20,662 nt of DNA, taken from NCBI RefSeq assembly GCF_041276565.1, contig NZ_JBGGGR010000003.1, positions 1-20,662 of the forward strand, written 5' to 3'. Positions 8,948 to 17,915 of the stretch are shown piece after piece; positions within the stretch are counted from its first letter, which is position 1, and each line of letters begins with the position of its first letter. The position numbers and the translations under genes are program-made. The notes below the pieces were generated by a model. The model ran no database searches. It was not told the origin of the DNA and was given only the letters and a program-made list of their open reading frames with translations. This stretch comes from Phytoplasma sp041276565 (GTDB lineage Bacteria; Bacillota_I; Bacilli_A; Acholeplasmatales; Acholeplasmataceae).

Positions 8948-9728
8948 TAAAAAAATAGCTAAGATTTATTTATTCACTATTATTTTTTTAATTTATTTGC
9001 CAATTATTTCATTAATTATTTTTTCGTTTAATGCGACAGAAGGAAGAATTTCTTCTTTAATTCATTTTAATAAGTTTGGTCTTAAATGGTATTATAAAAT
9101 TTTCCAGGATGAAGCGATTAAATCAGCAATTTGGGTTACCTTGAAAATAGCTTTTTTATCTACTATTATTTCTACTTTTATAGGTACTTTAGGAGCGGTA
9201 GCTTTAATTAATTATAAAAAAAAATGGCGTAAATTAGTTTTAGTTTCGAATCAAATTTTTATTATTATTCCAGAAATTATCATTGCCTTATCTTTGTTTG
9301 TTTTATTTAGTTTTATTGGTTTAAAAAGTAGTTTTTGGAGAATGTTATTAGCTCATGTTTCTTTTAGTGTTCCTTATGTTTTGATTTATATTTACGATAG
9401 ATGTTTTTTGTTAGAAAAAGATTTAGTTGAAGCGGCTTATGATTTGGGAGCGACTCCTTTTCAAGCTTTTATTAAAGTGATTTTGCCTCAATTAAAAAGT
9501 TCTATATTAGTCAGTATGGCTGTTGCTTTTTCTTTATCTTTTGATGATTTTATAATTTCTTATTTCGTTAATGGTTCAGATTATCAAAATATTTCATCTT
9601 ATATTTATAGTTTAAAAGGGACTATTAATCCATCAATAAACGCTTTATCTTCTATTTTGATTTTAATTGTTTTATTCAAAATAATATTTGATGTTTTTAA
9701 ATTGAGAAAAGATTATAAACAAAAATGA
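8922..9728 (+). CDS. potC: Spermidine/putrescine ABC transporter permease PotC
   Basis: Second permease of the polyamine importer, 268 residues with about six membrane segments. The EAA loop is EAAYDLGATPFQAFIKVILP (170-189), and the PotC-typical stretch FSLSFDDFIISYFVNG follows (203-218). The ATG at 8922 lies within the end of potB, and a second in-frame ATG three codons later (8931) is also possible. No clear Shine-Dalgarno is seen, consistent with coupling to potB. It ends on TGA, which overlaps the potD start as ATGA; this supports the standard genetic code. Confidence 0.92.
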   Translation: MIKMFKLNSKKIAKIYLFTIIFLIYLPIISLIIFSFNATEGRISSLIHFNKFGLKWYYKIFQDEAIKSAIWVTLKIAFLSTIISTFIGTLGAVALINYKKKWRKLVLVSNQIFIIIPEIIIALSLFVLFSFIGLKSSFWRMLLAHVSFSVPYVLIYIYDRCFLLEKDLVEAAYDLGATPFQAFIKVILPQLKSSILVSMAVAFSLSFDDFIISYFVNGSDYQNISSYIYSLKGTINPSINALSSILILIVLFKIIFDVFKLRKDYKQK

Positions 9729-10924
9729 AAAAAAAAAATTATTTAATATTATTGTTTTGTTTATTTATTTTTATTTTCATCATCTCAAAAAAATTTTTTT
9801 ATACAGATAAAAATAATAAAAATAAAAAAGAAATTTTAGTATTAAATTGGGCTGAATACATCGAACCAAGTATTATTCAAAAATTTAACGAAAAACCAAA
9901 TAATGAATTTATCGTAAAACAAATTTTTTTACCTTCTAATGAAATAGCTATTAATAAAATTAAATCCGGCAATAAATATGATGTCGCTATTTTAAGCGAA
10001 TACGCTATCGAACAATTAAAAGAAAAACATTTAGAAAAAATTGATAAAGAAAAAATAAAACAATCATATCTTTTCACAGAAGATAAAAAAGATTTTAATT
10101 ATAATGACAAATTTAAGAAAATTAAAGAAAAAACAAATGATAATGATGTATGGGATTATAATATTCCTTATCTTTGGGGAAAATTAGGTCTTTTATATAA
10201 CAAACGAAAACTTAATCCTGATTCAAAAGAATTAGTTTTTGACGAAGTAAAAAAAACAATTGAAAATTACGATAATAAAGTCGCTTTATATAATAACCCT
10301 TTTGAAGTAATTTTTTTAGGTTTAATATTTAATAGCGGTGATATTAGTGTAAATAGTAAAAATTCTAAAGAAGATATAGAAAAAGCAAAAAATTGGTTAA
10401 TACGATTTAAAAGTAAACATAAAAATTTATCTTTTATCACTGATCAATTATTAGATCGAATGAAAATCAAAGATGAAGAAAGTTATGATATTGTTTTAGC
10501 TTATTCCGGGGACGCTAGATATTTAATGAAAAAAAATAACAATTTAGATTATTATCAATTTGACGATAACGGAACTAATGTTTGGTTTGATGGCTTATGT
10601 TTACCTAAAGAAGGGAATAAAGAAGGCGCTTATAAATTTATTAATTTTTTATTAAAAAAAGATAATATGAAAAAAAATACAGAATATATTGATTTCGATT
10701 CTCCTTATGAATTAGATTATAAAAATTCTATTTTGCCATTATCTGTAAATAAAAATGATAAAATATTGAGTTATAATCCAAACAATCAATGCAAAGAACA
10801 AATTAATGAAGCTTGGAATCAAGTTTATACTTATCCCGATTCAAAAGATAAATATTTAATTATTGCTAGTTTGATAATATTATTCTTTTGTTTTTTAATA
10901 TATTTATTTTTAAAATATAATTAG
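9725..10924 (+). CDS. potD: Polyamine-type substrate-binding protein PotD with N- and C-terminal membrane segments
   Basis: Extracytoplasmic binding protein of the importer. Family hallmarks are LNWAEYIEPSII (40-51), IPYLWGKLGLLYN (147-159), AYSGDARYLM (259-268) and VWFDGLCLPKEG (286-297). W287 and D289 correspond to the Trp/Asp pair that contacts polyamine in E. coli PotD. An N-terminal hydrophobic segment (about 6-21) follows a lysine start. A second hydrophobic segment at about 377-396 (YLIIASLIILFFCFLIYLFL) ends the protein, two to three residues from its C-terminus. No lipobox is seen: the only early Cys, C12, lies inside the hydrophobic core. It therefore seems anchored by membrane segments and not by lipid. 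It starts in the ATGA overlap with potC. Confidence 0.88.
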   Translation: MKKKNYLILLFCLFIFIFIISKKFFYTDKNNKNKKEILVLNWAEYIEPSIIQKFNEKPNNEFIVKQIFLPSNEIAINKIKSGNKYDVAILSEYAIEQLKEKHLEKIDKEKIKQSYLFTEDKKDFNYNDKFKKIKEKTNDNDVWDYNIPYLWGKLGLLYNKRKLNPDSKELVFDEVKKTIENYDNKVALYNNPFEVIFLGLIFNSGDISVNSKNSKEDIEKAKNWLIRFKSKHKNLSFITDQLLDRMKIKDEESYDIVLAYSGDARYLMKKNNNLDYYQFDDNGTNVWFDGLCLPKEGNKEGAYKFINFLLKKDNMKKNTEYIDFDSPYELDYKNSILPLSVNKNDKILSYNPNNQCKEQINEAWNQVYTYPDSKDKYLIIASLIILFFCFLIYLFLKYN

Positions 10925-11108
10925 TTATTATTTAAATTAACGTTGATTTTATAATTTAAATTTATAAAAATTTAGTATAATAAAATAAGTATAAATACAA
11001 TTTTGATTTATAAAATAAAATTATTAAATATTATATAATTTTATTTTAATTCCTTTTTCTTATTTTAAAAAATAAGAACAAAAAAGACCATAAAGGATTT
11101 TTGAAACA
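10925..11108 (+). promoter_or_regulatory. Intergenic leader before the rpsF operon, with -10-like boxes and a hairpin
   Basis: The 184 bases between potD and rpsF probably hold the promoter of the ribosomal/replication operon. TATAAT occurs at 10976-10981 and 11034-11039, but neither has a strong -35 at the right spacing. An A/T-only inverted repeat pairs TTCTTATTTT (11057-11066) with AAAATAAGAA (11069-11078). AAAGGA at 11092-11097 is the probable ribosome binding site for rpsF. I did not find the CCG-containing fold described for S6:S18-binding leaders. Confidence 0.35.
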
Positions 11109-11402
11109 ATGAAAAAATACGAAATAATGTATATTTTAAGTCCTAATTTAGACGAAAAACAAATTGATAATATTACAAATAATATTAATAGTATTTTTGA
11201 AAAAGAAGGTAAAATAATAGAGTTTAAAAAACCTGAATTAAAAACATTAGCTTATGCAATAAAAAAATTCTCTCAAGGTTTTTATGTTAGTTTAATGGTA
11301 GAAGTGAATAATGATACGATTAAAGAATTTAATCGAGTTATCAGAATTACAGAAGAAGTTATTCGTTATATCGTATTAAAAGCGGAAGAAGATGAAAAAT
11401 AA
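11109..11402 (+). CDS. rpsF: 30S ribosomal protein S6
   Basis: Component of the 30S platform that pairs with S18. The 97 residues match the family. The N-terminus MKKYEIMYILSPN, the region KKPELKTLAYAIKKFSQGFYVSLMVEV and the C-terminal RVIRITEEVIRYIVLKAEE are all characteristic. AAAGGA lies 11 bases upstream of the ATG. It leads the conserved rpsF-ssb-rpsR cluster, and ssb starts 3 bases after its stop. Confidence 0.95.
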   Translation: MKKYEIMYILSPNLDEKQIDNITNNINSIFEKEGKIIEFKKPELKTLAYAIKKFSQGFYVSLMVEVNNDTIKEFNRVIRITEEVIRYIVLKAEEDEK

Positions 11403-11405
11403 GTT

Positions 11406-11849
11406 ATGATTAATAGGGTTATTTTAGTAGGAAGAATCACTAAAGATCCTGAGTTGATTTTTGTTAGAGGTGATGTTCCTTTAGTAAAATTTACTTTAGC
11501 AGTCAATAGAAATTTCACAAACGCTTCAGGAGTAAGAGAAGCTGATTTTATTCGTTGTTCTGTATGGAATAAACAAGCGGAAAATTTAGCTAAGTATATT
11601 TTAAAAGGTGCTTTGTTAGGTGTAGAAGGAAGCATTAGAGTAAATACTTTTGAAAAAGACAACCAAAAACAATTTATAACAGAAGTAAATTGTGAAATTA
11701 TTCAATTTTTAGAATCTAAAAAAGATAACAGTAAATTTAATACAAACGATAATACAGAAAATACGAATTCGCAAAAAAATTATAACTTAAATAAACAAAA
11801 TAAAGATCACGAAGAAACAATGTTCGACGAAGATGACATGCCTTTTTAA
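11406..11849 (+). CDS. ssb: Single-stranded DNA-binding protein
   Basis: Coats single-stranded DNA during replication and repair and recruits partners through its acidic tail. The OB fold spans about 1-105 (MINRVILVGRITKDPEL; VKFTLAVNRNF; GVREADFIRCSVWNKQAENLAKYILKG). A low-complexity Asn/Lys/Thr-rich linker follows, then the canonical acidic tip DEDDMPF (141-147). Its position between rpsF and rpsR marks it as the housekeeping copy; phytoplasmas often carry further ssb copies on mobile units. It lacks its own strong Shine-Dalgarno and is probably coupled to rpsF. Confidence 0.96.
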   Translation: MINRVILVGRITKDPELIFVRGDVPLVKFTLAVNRNFTNASGVREADFIRCSVWNKQAENLAKYILKGALLGVEGSIRVNTFEKDNQKQFITEVNCEIIQFLESKKDNSKFNTNDNTENTNSQKNYNLNKQNKDHEETMFDEDDMPF

Positions 11850-11893
11850 CTTTTAAACATATATAAGAAAGGAAATATATTGGATAAATTAAA

Positions 11894-12127
11894 ATGAAAA
11901 AAATAAAAAAATATTTTAAAAAACGTCGTAAAGTTTGTTACTTTATAGAAAATAAATTTACTAAAATTGATTTCAAAGATGTTGAATTATTAAATAGATT
12001 CATAACTAATAGAGGAAAAATTTTACCAAGTCGAGTTAATAGTACTTCTTTTAAATGGCAAAGACGTTTAGCTAAAGCTATTAAAAGAGCACGTCATATG
12101 GCTTTAATTCCTTTTGTTGTCAACTAA
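11894..12127 (+). CDS. rpsR: 30S ribosomal protein S18
   Basis: Small basic protein of the 30S platform, partner of S6. The 77 residues carry the family core: RRKVCYFIENKFTKIDFKDVELLNRFITNRGKILPSRVN, then the conserved C-terminus RRLAKAIKRARHMALIPFV. Met1 at 11894 is preceded by GGAT at 11882-11885 and a stronger AAAGGA further up (11868-11873). It is the third gene of rpsF-ssb-rpsR. The 118 bases to the next gene hold no obvious terminator. Confidence 0.95.
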   Translation: MKKIKKYFKKRRKVCYFIENKFTKIDFKDVELLNRFITNRGKILPSRVNSTSFKWQRRLAKAIKRARHMALIPFVVN

Positions 12128-12245
12128 TTAAATACATTAAAACAATCTATATATCTTTTTTCGGTATACTGCTTGTTTTCTTTATTTTTTGGTTCATTTT
12201 TTTATTAATATAAGTTATTTTTATAAAAAGATAATAATATAAGAA

Positions 12246-14804
12246 ATGAGTTTTATTGATAAAATCATGTATAAAAAAATTAGAGAAAAAATTTTTAATT
12301 ACGGAAAAATTATATTATTTTTTCTTTTTATTATTATTATAATAGATATTGTAAAACGTGATATACCACAAATAAACAAATTATTGAACGAACAAGGTAA
12401 TTTAAAAGAACAAGTCAATGAAATAAAAAAAATTTTTTTGACTTTATTTTTAAGTCTTTTCGGAAAAATAATCATTTTTTTGATTTTTATTGGTATTTTT
12501 TATAATGTACGTCATTTTTTCGCCATCAAAAAATTAAAAGAACGTCTTTCGTTATGGGCTCAACTTTCTTATTATGTTGAACAAGTTGGAGAAGAAGTAT
12601 TTAATGAATTGCCTATTGGTATTATTTTAATAGATAACACCAATCACAAGATTCAATGGATTAATAATTATGCCAATATGATTTTAGGTAATCCTGATCT
12701 AAATACATCATTAGATCAAGTTAATTCTGAAATGTATGAATTATTAAATTACGAAGAAAAAACTACTATCTTGAATATTGACAACAAAAATTTCGATTGT
12801 TTATATAAAAAAAAACTAAACGTTTTTTATTTTTTTAATGTTTCTGAAAGAGAAAATATCAAAACATTATATCGTCAAAAAACTCCAGTGTTAATTCATC
12901 TTTCTTTTGATAATTTAGAAAATTCTCTTAAAAATCTTGATTTTTCAGAACAATCTCAAATAAAAGTAGAATATTTAGGTGCCTTATCAGATTTTTTTGA
13001 AATTTATGATGGTTATTTAAATCAAATATCAGATGATAAATTTTTAATTTTAATGAATCGTGATCAATTAGAAAATATTATTTATGATAAATTTTCTATT
13101 TTAAAAACAATTCGAGATATTTCTAATAAATATAATTTCAAAATAACCCTTTCTATCGGAGTGGCTTGTTATAATTTACCTTTTAATAAATTATCTAATT
13201 ATTCTCAAAACGCCTTAGAATTGGCTCAAAAAAGAGGCGGTGACCAAGTAGTTGTTAATATAGAAGGTCAAAATATGAAATATTTTGGAGCTACCACTTC
13301 TTTTTTAGAAACAAATTCAAAAATATCTGCTAGAGTAAATTCTGAAATATTAGAAGAAATTTTAAAAAAACATAAAAACGCTTTTATTATGGGTCATATT
13401 CAATCTGATTTGGACGCTTTAGGATCAATAATCGCTTTTTATAAAATCGCTGCTGCTATTAATAATGATTATTCTCATTATTTAATCATCGATGAAGAAA
13501 AAAATGATAATAATTTTAAATTTATTTACCAAGATTTAATTAAAGAAGAAAAAGATTTATCTAAACAAATCATTACAACAAAAAAAGCTTTAAAAATGAT
13601 AGATAAAGATTCTCTTTTAGTTATTGTTGATACTCAAAATCAAAACATCATAAGTAGTCCTGAATTATTAAATTACACTTCTAATATTGTTATTATAGAT
13701 CATCATAGAGCGACAGACAAAGTTATTGATAATATTTTTTCTTATGTAGACCCTTTGGCTTCTTCGACCGTAGAAATTTTAATGGAAATCATTAGTTTCT
13801 TTAAATATGAAATTAAATTTACTCCTTTAGAAGCTAGTTTTCTTTATGGCGGAATTCTTATAGATACTAATTATTTTACTAATCGTACAAGTGCCAGAAC
13901 TCTTGAAGTAGCAGCTAAATTAATTTCTTTAGGAGCTGAAAGTTCAAAAGTCAAATTTTGGTTAAAAGAAGAACTCAGTCAAATTTTAGAAATGAATAAA
14001 TTAATTTCTGAAATGGAAGTTTATATGGAAAAATTCGCTATTATCAAAAATGATCATAATTTTAACGATCGTACTTTTTTAGCTAAATTATCTGAAAATG
14101 TTTTAAATATTCAAAATATTCAAGCCTCTTTTGCTGTTTCTAAATTAGAAGAAAATAAAATAGGGATTAGTGCTCGTTCTTATGGCGACATCAATGTTCA
14201 AATTATTATGGAACAAATGGGTGGAGGAGGCCATATCAATAGCGCAGCTACTCAAATCGAAGGCGATAATTTAGACACAGTTATTGAAGAATTAAAAAAT
14301 ATATTAATTTTAGAATATAAAGAAAGTTTAAAAAATATGAAAATTATTTTATTAGAAGATGTTAAAAATAAAGGAAACAAAAACGATATTATTAAAATAA
14401 ACTCAGGATATGGTAATTTTTTAATTAAAGAAAATAAGGCTATGTTAGCGACAGAACAAAATATTCAACAAATCAAAAAACAAATAAAATTAGAAGAAGA
14501 AAACATTATCAAACATAATTTATTAATGCAAAAATTGAAAAAAGATATTGACAATAAACAAATCGATATCATAGCTACTGTAGGACCGAAAGGTAAAATT
14601 TATGGAAAAATTACTTTAAAACAAATTCAAGAAGAATTTTTTAATAAACATAAAATTGTCATTAATAAAAAAAAATTATTTTTAGAAAGTGAAATAAATT
14701 CTTTAGGAAAATATAAAGTTAATGTTATGTTAACAAAAGACATCACTGCTTCATTTTTTTTAAATATTAAAAATGTAGAAAAAAATAATAATACGATGGA
14801 ATAA
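12246..14804 (+). CDS. Membrane c-di-AMP phosphodiesterase GdpP fused in frame to ribosomal protein L9
   Basis: One 852-residue frame joins two proteins that are separate neighbours (gdpP, rplI) in most Firmicutes. Two membrane segments (about 21-37 and 72-88) are followed by a PAS-like region (about 115-200), a degenerate GGDEF region (about 210-340) and a DHH/DHHA1 phosphoesterase. The phosphoesterase metal-site residues are intact: H384, D388 and D390 in GHIQSDLD; D462; DHH at 485-487; D540; and GGGGH at 659-663. The degenerate GGDEF and intact DHH motifs predict c-di-AMP hydrolysis. From Met698 (MKIILLEDVKNKG) to 852 the protein is a full L9 (about 155 residues) with N-domain, connecting helix and C-domain. 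There is no stop between the parts and no separate rplI is seen here. Met698 (14337) has only a weak AAAGAAAG upstream, so internal initiation cannot be excluded. dnaB follows after 6 bases. Confidence 0.93.
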   Translation: MSFIDKIMYKKIREKIFNYGKIILFFLFIIIIIDIVKRDIPQINKLLNEQGNLKEQVNEIKKIFLTLFLSLFGKIIIFLIFIGIFYNVRHFFAIKKLKERLSLWAQLSYYVEQVGEEVFNELPIGIILIDNTNHKIQWINNYANMILGNPDLNTSLDQVNSEMYELLNYEEKTTILNIDNKNFDCLYKKKLNVFYFFNVSERENIKTLYRQKTPVLIHLSFDNLENSLKNLDFSEQSQIKVEYLGALSDFFEIYDGYLNQISDDKFLILMNRDQLENIIYDKFSILKTIRDISNKYNFKITLSIGVACYNLPFNKLSNYSQNALELAQKRGGDQVVVNIEGQNMKYFGATTSFLETNSKISARVNSEILEEILKKHKNAFIMGHIQSDLDALGSIIAFYKIAAAINNDYSHYLIIDEEKNDNNFKFIYQDLIKEEKDLSKQIITTKKALKMIDKDSLLVIVDTQNQNIISSPELLNYTSNIVIIDHHRATDKVIDNIFSYVDPLASSTVEILMEIISFFKYEIKFTPLEASFLYGGILIDTNYFTNRTSARTLEVAAKLISLGAESSKVKFWLKEELSQILEMNKLISEMEVYMEKFAIIKNDHNFNDRTFLAKLSENVLNIQNIQASFAVSKLEENKIGISARSYGDINVQIIMEQMGGGGHINSAATQIEGDNLDTVIEELKNILILEYKESLKNMKIILLEDVKNKGNKNDIIKINSGYGNFLIKENKAMLATEQNIQQIKKQIKLEEENIIKHNLLMQKLKKDIDNKQIDIIATVGPKGKIYGKITLKQIQEEFFNKHKIVINKKKLFLESEINSLGKYKVNVMLTKDITASFFLNIKNVEKNNNTME

Positions 14805-14810
14805 AAAAAA

Positions 14811-16217
14811 ATGAATGAAAATAATATTAAATTACCTTTTAATTTAGAAGCAGAACAATCTATTTTAGGAATTATTTTATTGGATTCAAAACAAATATCC
14901 ATAGTTAAAGATAAATTAGAAGTGGAAGATTTTTTTAATATCGAACATCAATATATTTATGGTGCGATGATTGATTTATATAACAAAAATCAAGACATTG
15001 ATTATTACTTAGTTGATGCTGTTTTAAAACAAAAACAAAGAAAAATCGAAAATGGTATAAAATATTTATTCCAATTAACTAATAGTATACCTTCTTTATA
15101 TAATTTAGAAGAATATATTGATTTGGTAAAAGATGCCGCACTTAAAAGAGAAATTATCAACATTGTTTCAGATCTTTATAACGACGGCGTCAATAAACAA
15201 GATATGAGTTTTGAAGAATATTTAGAAAAAGCCGAACAAAATTTATTCGAAATATCAAAAAAGAAAAAAACAAGTAATTTAATACATATCGAATCTTTAT
15301 TAAAAGAAGTCGAACATAAAACTATTTTTAACAAAAGAGAAAATCAGGTCATTGGTTTAAAAACTGGATATCATTCTTTGGATGATATTACTTTAGGATT
15401 TAAACCAGAAGAACTTATTATTTTAGCTGCTCGCCCTTCTATGGGAAAAAGTAGTTTTATGAGTAATTTAGCTATTAATATCTCTCGTTCAAATAAAAAA
15501 GCTTCTGTTGTTATTTTTAGTTTAGAAATGTCCAATGAACAATTAGGAACAAGAATTTTAAGTTCTGCTTCGAATATAGATCATAAAAAAATTCAATTAG
15601 GGATTTTAAACGAAAAAGAAGTAGAAATTTTAAAAAATAATTCTGTAGATTTAAGAAATTTAAATATTTTTTTTAATGATGCTTCAGGTGTTAATATTTT
15701 AGATATTCGTTCTCAATGTCGTAAAATGAAAAATAAAAATCAATTAGATATTGTGATTATCGATTACTTACAATTGATTAACAAAAATGATAAAAAAATT
15801 TCTAAAAATGTTTATAACCGTCAAGAAGAAATCGCTGATATTTCTAAAAGTTTAAAACAAATGGCTCGTGAATTAAAAATTCCTGTTTTAGCTTTATCTC
15901 AATTATCTCGTGAAGTAGAAAAAAGAGAAGATAAAAGACCTATTTTATCTGATTTAAGAGACTCTGGAAGTATCGAACAAGACGCCGATTTAGTTATGTT
16001 TTTGTATCGTCCAGATTACTATAACAAAGATAAAATTGAAAATCAAAATTCTAGTAATTATACTGAATTAATTATTTCTAAAAATAGACAAGGAGCGACT
16101 GGAATCAAAAAATTTAATTTTAATTTAAGTTGCCTTTCTTTTGAAGAAATTAGAGATTCCGAAAAAAATCAAGAATTATTACAGATCGGAACTCAAAAAA
16201 AATTATATTCTGAATAA
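14811..16217 (+). CDS. dnaB: Replicative DNA helicase DnaB
   Basis: Hexameric 5'-3' helicase that unwinds DNA at the replication fork (called DnaC in Bacillus). The N-terminal helical domain (about 8-110, PFNLEAEQSILGIILLD) and the RecA-like C-terminal domain are both present: Walker A ARPSMGKS (207-214), Walker B VIIDYLQL (315-322), ALSQLSREVEKREDKRP (361-377) and DLRDSGSIEQDADLVMFLYR (381-400). The 468 residues are full length and no intein is visible. It starts 6 bases after the GdpP::L9 stop, keeping the Firmicutes rplI-dnaB linkage. Confidence 0.96.
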   Translation: MNENNIKLPFNLEAEQSILGIILLDSKQISIVKDKLEVEDFFNIEHQYIYGAMIDLYNKNQDIDYYLVDAVLKQKQRKIENGIKYLFQLTNSIPSLYNLEEYIDLVKDAALKREIINIVSDLYNDGVNKQDMSFEEYLEKAEQNLFEISKKKKTSNLIHIESLLKEVEHKTIFNKRENQVIGLKTGYHSLDDITLGFKPEELIILAARPSMGKSSFMSNLAINISRSNKKASVVIFSLEMSNEQLGTRILSSASNIDHKKIQLGILNEKEVEILKNNSVDLRNLNIFFNDASGVNILDIRSQCRKMKNKNQLDIVIIDYLQLINKNDKKISKNVYNRQEEIADISKSLKQMARELKIPVLALSQLSREVEKREDKRPILSDLRDSGSIEQDADLVMFLYRPDYYNKDKIENQNSSNYTELIISKNRQGATGIKKFNFNLSCLSFEEIRDSEKNQELLQIGTQKKLYSE

Positions 16218-16266
16218 CAAAAATTTATTTATTACATGATTTTATTCAAAAAGGAGTTGATATTCA

Positions 16267-17343
16267 ATGTTTTCAAAATTAAAAACAATAAAAGAAAAAT
16301 ATTTAAGTTTACAAGAAGAAATGACAAAAAATAAACAAAAATTAAATGATATTAAATTCTTAAAAAAAATAAATAAATTAGAAAAAATTGTTTTTTTGTA
16401 TGATGAATATTTAACTTTAGAAAAAGAATACCAAAATATAAAAAAAATAATTGAAAACACAAATATTAAAACAAAAGAAAACGATTTTTTTCTTTTAGCT
16501 AAAGAAACTGAACAAGATTTAAAATTAAAAATTGAAGAACAAACAGAAAAATTAAAGAAAATTTTATTTTCAGAAAATGAAGACGATGATAAAAACGTTA
16601 TAATGGAAATAAAAGGGGCTGCTGGAGGGAATGAATCAAACCTTTTTGTTGCTGATTTATTTCGTGCTTACAACAAATATGTTGAAAATCAAAAATGGAA
16701 AATAGATATTATTAATTTAGTTCCTGGTTATAAAAACGGAATTTCTTCGGTAGAAATGATTATTTATGGTTCTAATGTATATTCATTTTTAAAATATGAA
16801 TCTGGTATTCATAGAGTTCAAAGAGTTCCTGAAACTGAAAATAAAGGCAGAATTCATACTTCCACAGTCAAAGTTTTAGTAACTCCTGATATTGAAGAAG
16901 AACAAAATATAGAATTAAATTGGAATGATATCAGAGTAGATACTTTTAATTCTAGCGGTCCAGGAGGACAATCAGTTAATACTACTAAATCAGCTGTTAG
17001 ACTAACATATTTACCTACTGGTGACAGTGTAGCTTGTCAAATAGCTAAAAGCCAACATCAAAATAAAGAAAAAGCTTTTCAATTGTTAAAAAACAAAATA
17101 TTTAATACAATCGAATCAGAAAAACAAAAAAAACAAAATGAAGTTAAAAAAAATTTTATTGGAAGCGGAAACAGAAGCGAAAAAATAAGAACTTATAACT
17201 ATGCTCAAAATAGAATTACAGATCATAGGATTAATTTGAGTCTTCAAAAATTAGATTTTTTTATGGAAGGTAAAATTAATTTAATTGTTGAACCATTAAT
17301 ACAAGAATCTCAAAAACAAAGATTAAAAGAAGAAATTAAATGA
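16267..17343 (+). CDS. prfA: Peptide chain release factor 1
   Basis: Recognises UAA and UAG and releases the nascent peptide. The codon-recognition tripeptide is PET (188-190) in GIHRVQRVPETENKGRIHTS, which is the RF1-type context (RF2 carries SPF). The catalytic GGQ is at 233-235 (SSGPGGQSVNTTKSAVRLTY). The 358 residues are normal, with a long helical N-terminal domain. A strong AAGGAG about 10 bases upstream sets the start. It ends on TGA, overlapping tsaC as ATGA. Because its own stop is UGA, its translation needs an RF2 encoded elsewhere. Confidence 0.96.
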   Translation: MFSKLKTIKEKYLSLQEEMTKNKQKLNDIKFLKKINKLEKIVFLYDEYLTLEKEYQNIKKIIENTNIKTKENDFFLLAKETEQDLKLKIEEQTEKLKKILFSENEDDDKNVIMEIKGAAGGNESNLFVADLFRAYNKYVENQKWKIDIINLVPGYKNGISSVEMIIYGSNVYSFLKYESGIHRVQRVPETENKGRIHTSTVKVLVTPDIEEEQNIELNWNDIRVDTFNSSGPGGQSVNTTKSAVRLTYLPTGDSVACQIAKSQHQNKEKAFQLLKNKIFNTIESEKQKKQNEVKKNFIGSGNRSEKIRTYNYAQNRITDHRINLSLQKLDFFMEGKINLIVEPLIQESQKQRLKEEIK

Positions 17344-17897
17344 AATTTAAATCTAAAATTATTATTTTTCCTACTGATACAGTTTATGGTTTAGGTTGTT
17401 CTATCCATGATTATGACGGTTTAAATAAAATTTATAACATCAAAAAAAGAGACATTAACAAACCAATAAGCGTTCTATGTGCTTCCTTAGGACAATTAAA
17501 ACAAATAGTTATTCTTAATGAAAAAATAACAAAAATAACTGATGTGTTCTGGCCGGGACCGTTAACTTTAATCATTCCTACTCATCCTGATTATTACAAC
17601 AAAACAAAAGAAAAAAAAATAGGTATTCGTATTCCAAATCATCTTTTAGCTTTAAAAATTTTAAAAAAAGAAGGCCCTTTAAGGGTTACTTCTGTTAATA
17701 TTAGTGGTGAAGAACCTTTATATGACTACACAGAAATAAAAAAACATTTTGGTGATAAAGTAGATTTTATTTATAAAAATAATGATTTTTTCTCAAATAT
17801 AAGTTCTACAGTCGTTGATACAACAACTGAAAATTGGAAACTAATCAGAGAAGGAGAAATTTCTTTCGAAAAGATTCAAAAAATTATTAATTCTTAA
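17340..17897 (+). CDS. tsaC: L-threonylcarbamoyladenylate synthase, TsaC/YrdC type
   Basis: Makes threonylcarbamoyl-AMP from threonine, bicarbonate and ATP for the t6A37 modification of ANN-decoding tRNAs. Family motifs are FPTDTVYGLG (10-19), KKRDINKP (35-42), WPGPLTLI (71-78), IGIRIPNH (94-101) and TSVNISGEE (117-125). At 185 residues it is the short TsaC/YrdC form, without the Sua5 C-terminal extension seen in Bacillus YwlC. Its start is coupled to the prfA stop (ATGA). prmC, which commonly sits between prfA and this gene in Firmicutes, is absent. Confidence 0.92.
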   Translation: MKFKSKIIIFPTDTVYGLGCSIHDYDGLNKIYNIKKRDINKPISVLCASLGQLKQIVILNEKITKITDVFWPGPLTLIIPTHPDYYNKTKEKKIGIRIPNHLLALKILKKEGPLRVTSVNISGEEPLYDYTEIKKHFGDKVDFIYKNNDFFSNISSTVVDTTTENWKLIREGEISFEKIQKIINS

Positions 17898-17915
17898 AAT
17901 AATATAAATTTAATA

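Noticed and set aside
11057..11078. S6:S18 autoregulatory leader of rpsF
   Set aside because: The hairpin is purely A/T in its core and lacks the CCG-type binding motif known for such leaders.
14337..14804. Separate rplI gene annotated from Met698
   Set aside because: No stop separates it from the upstream frame and only a weak purine stretch precedes it; kept as part of the fusion, with internal initiation noted.
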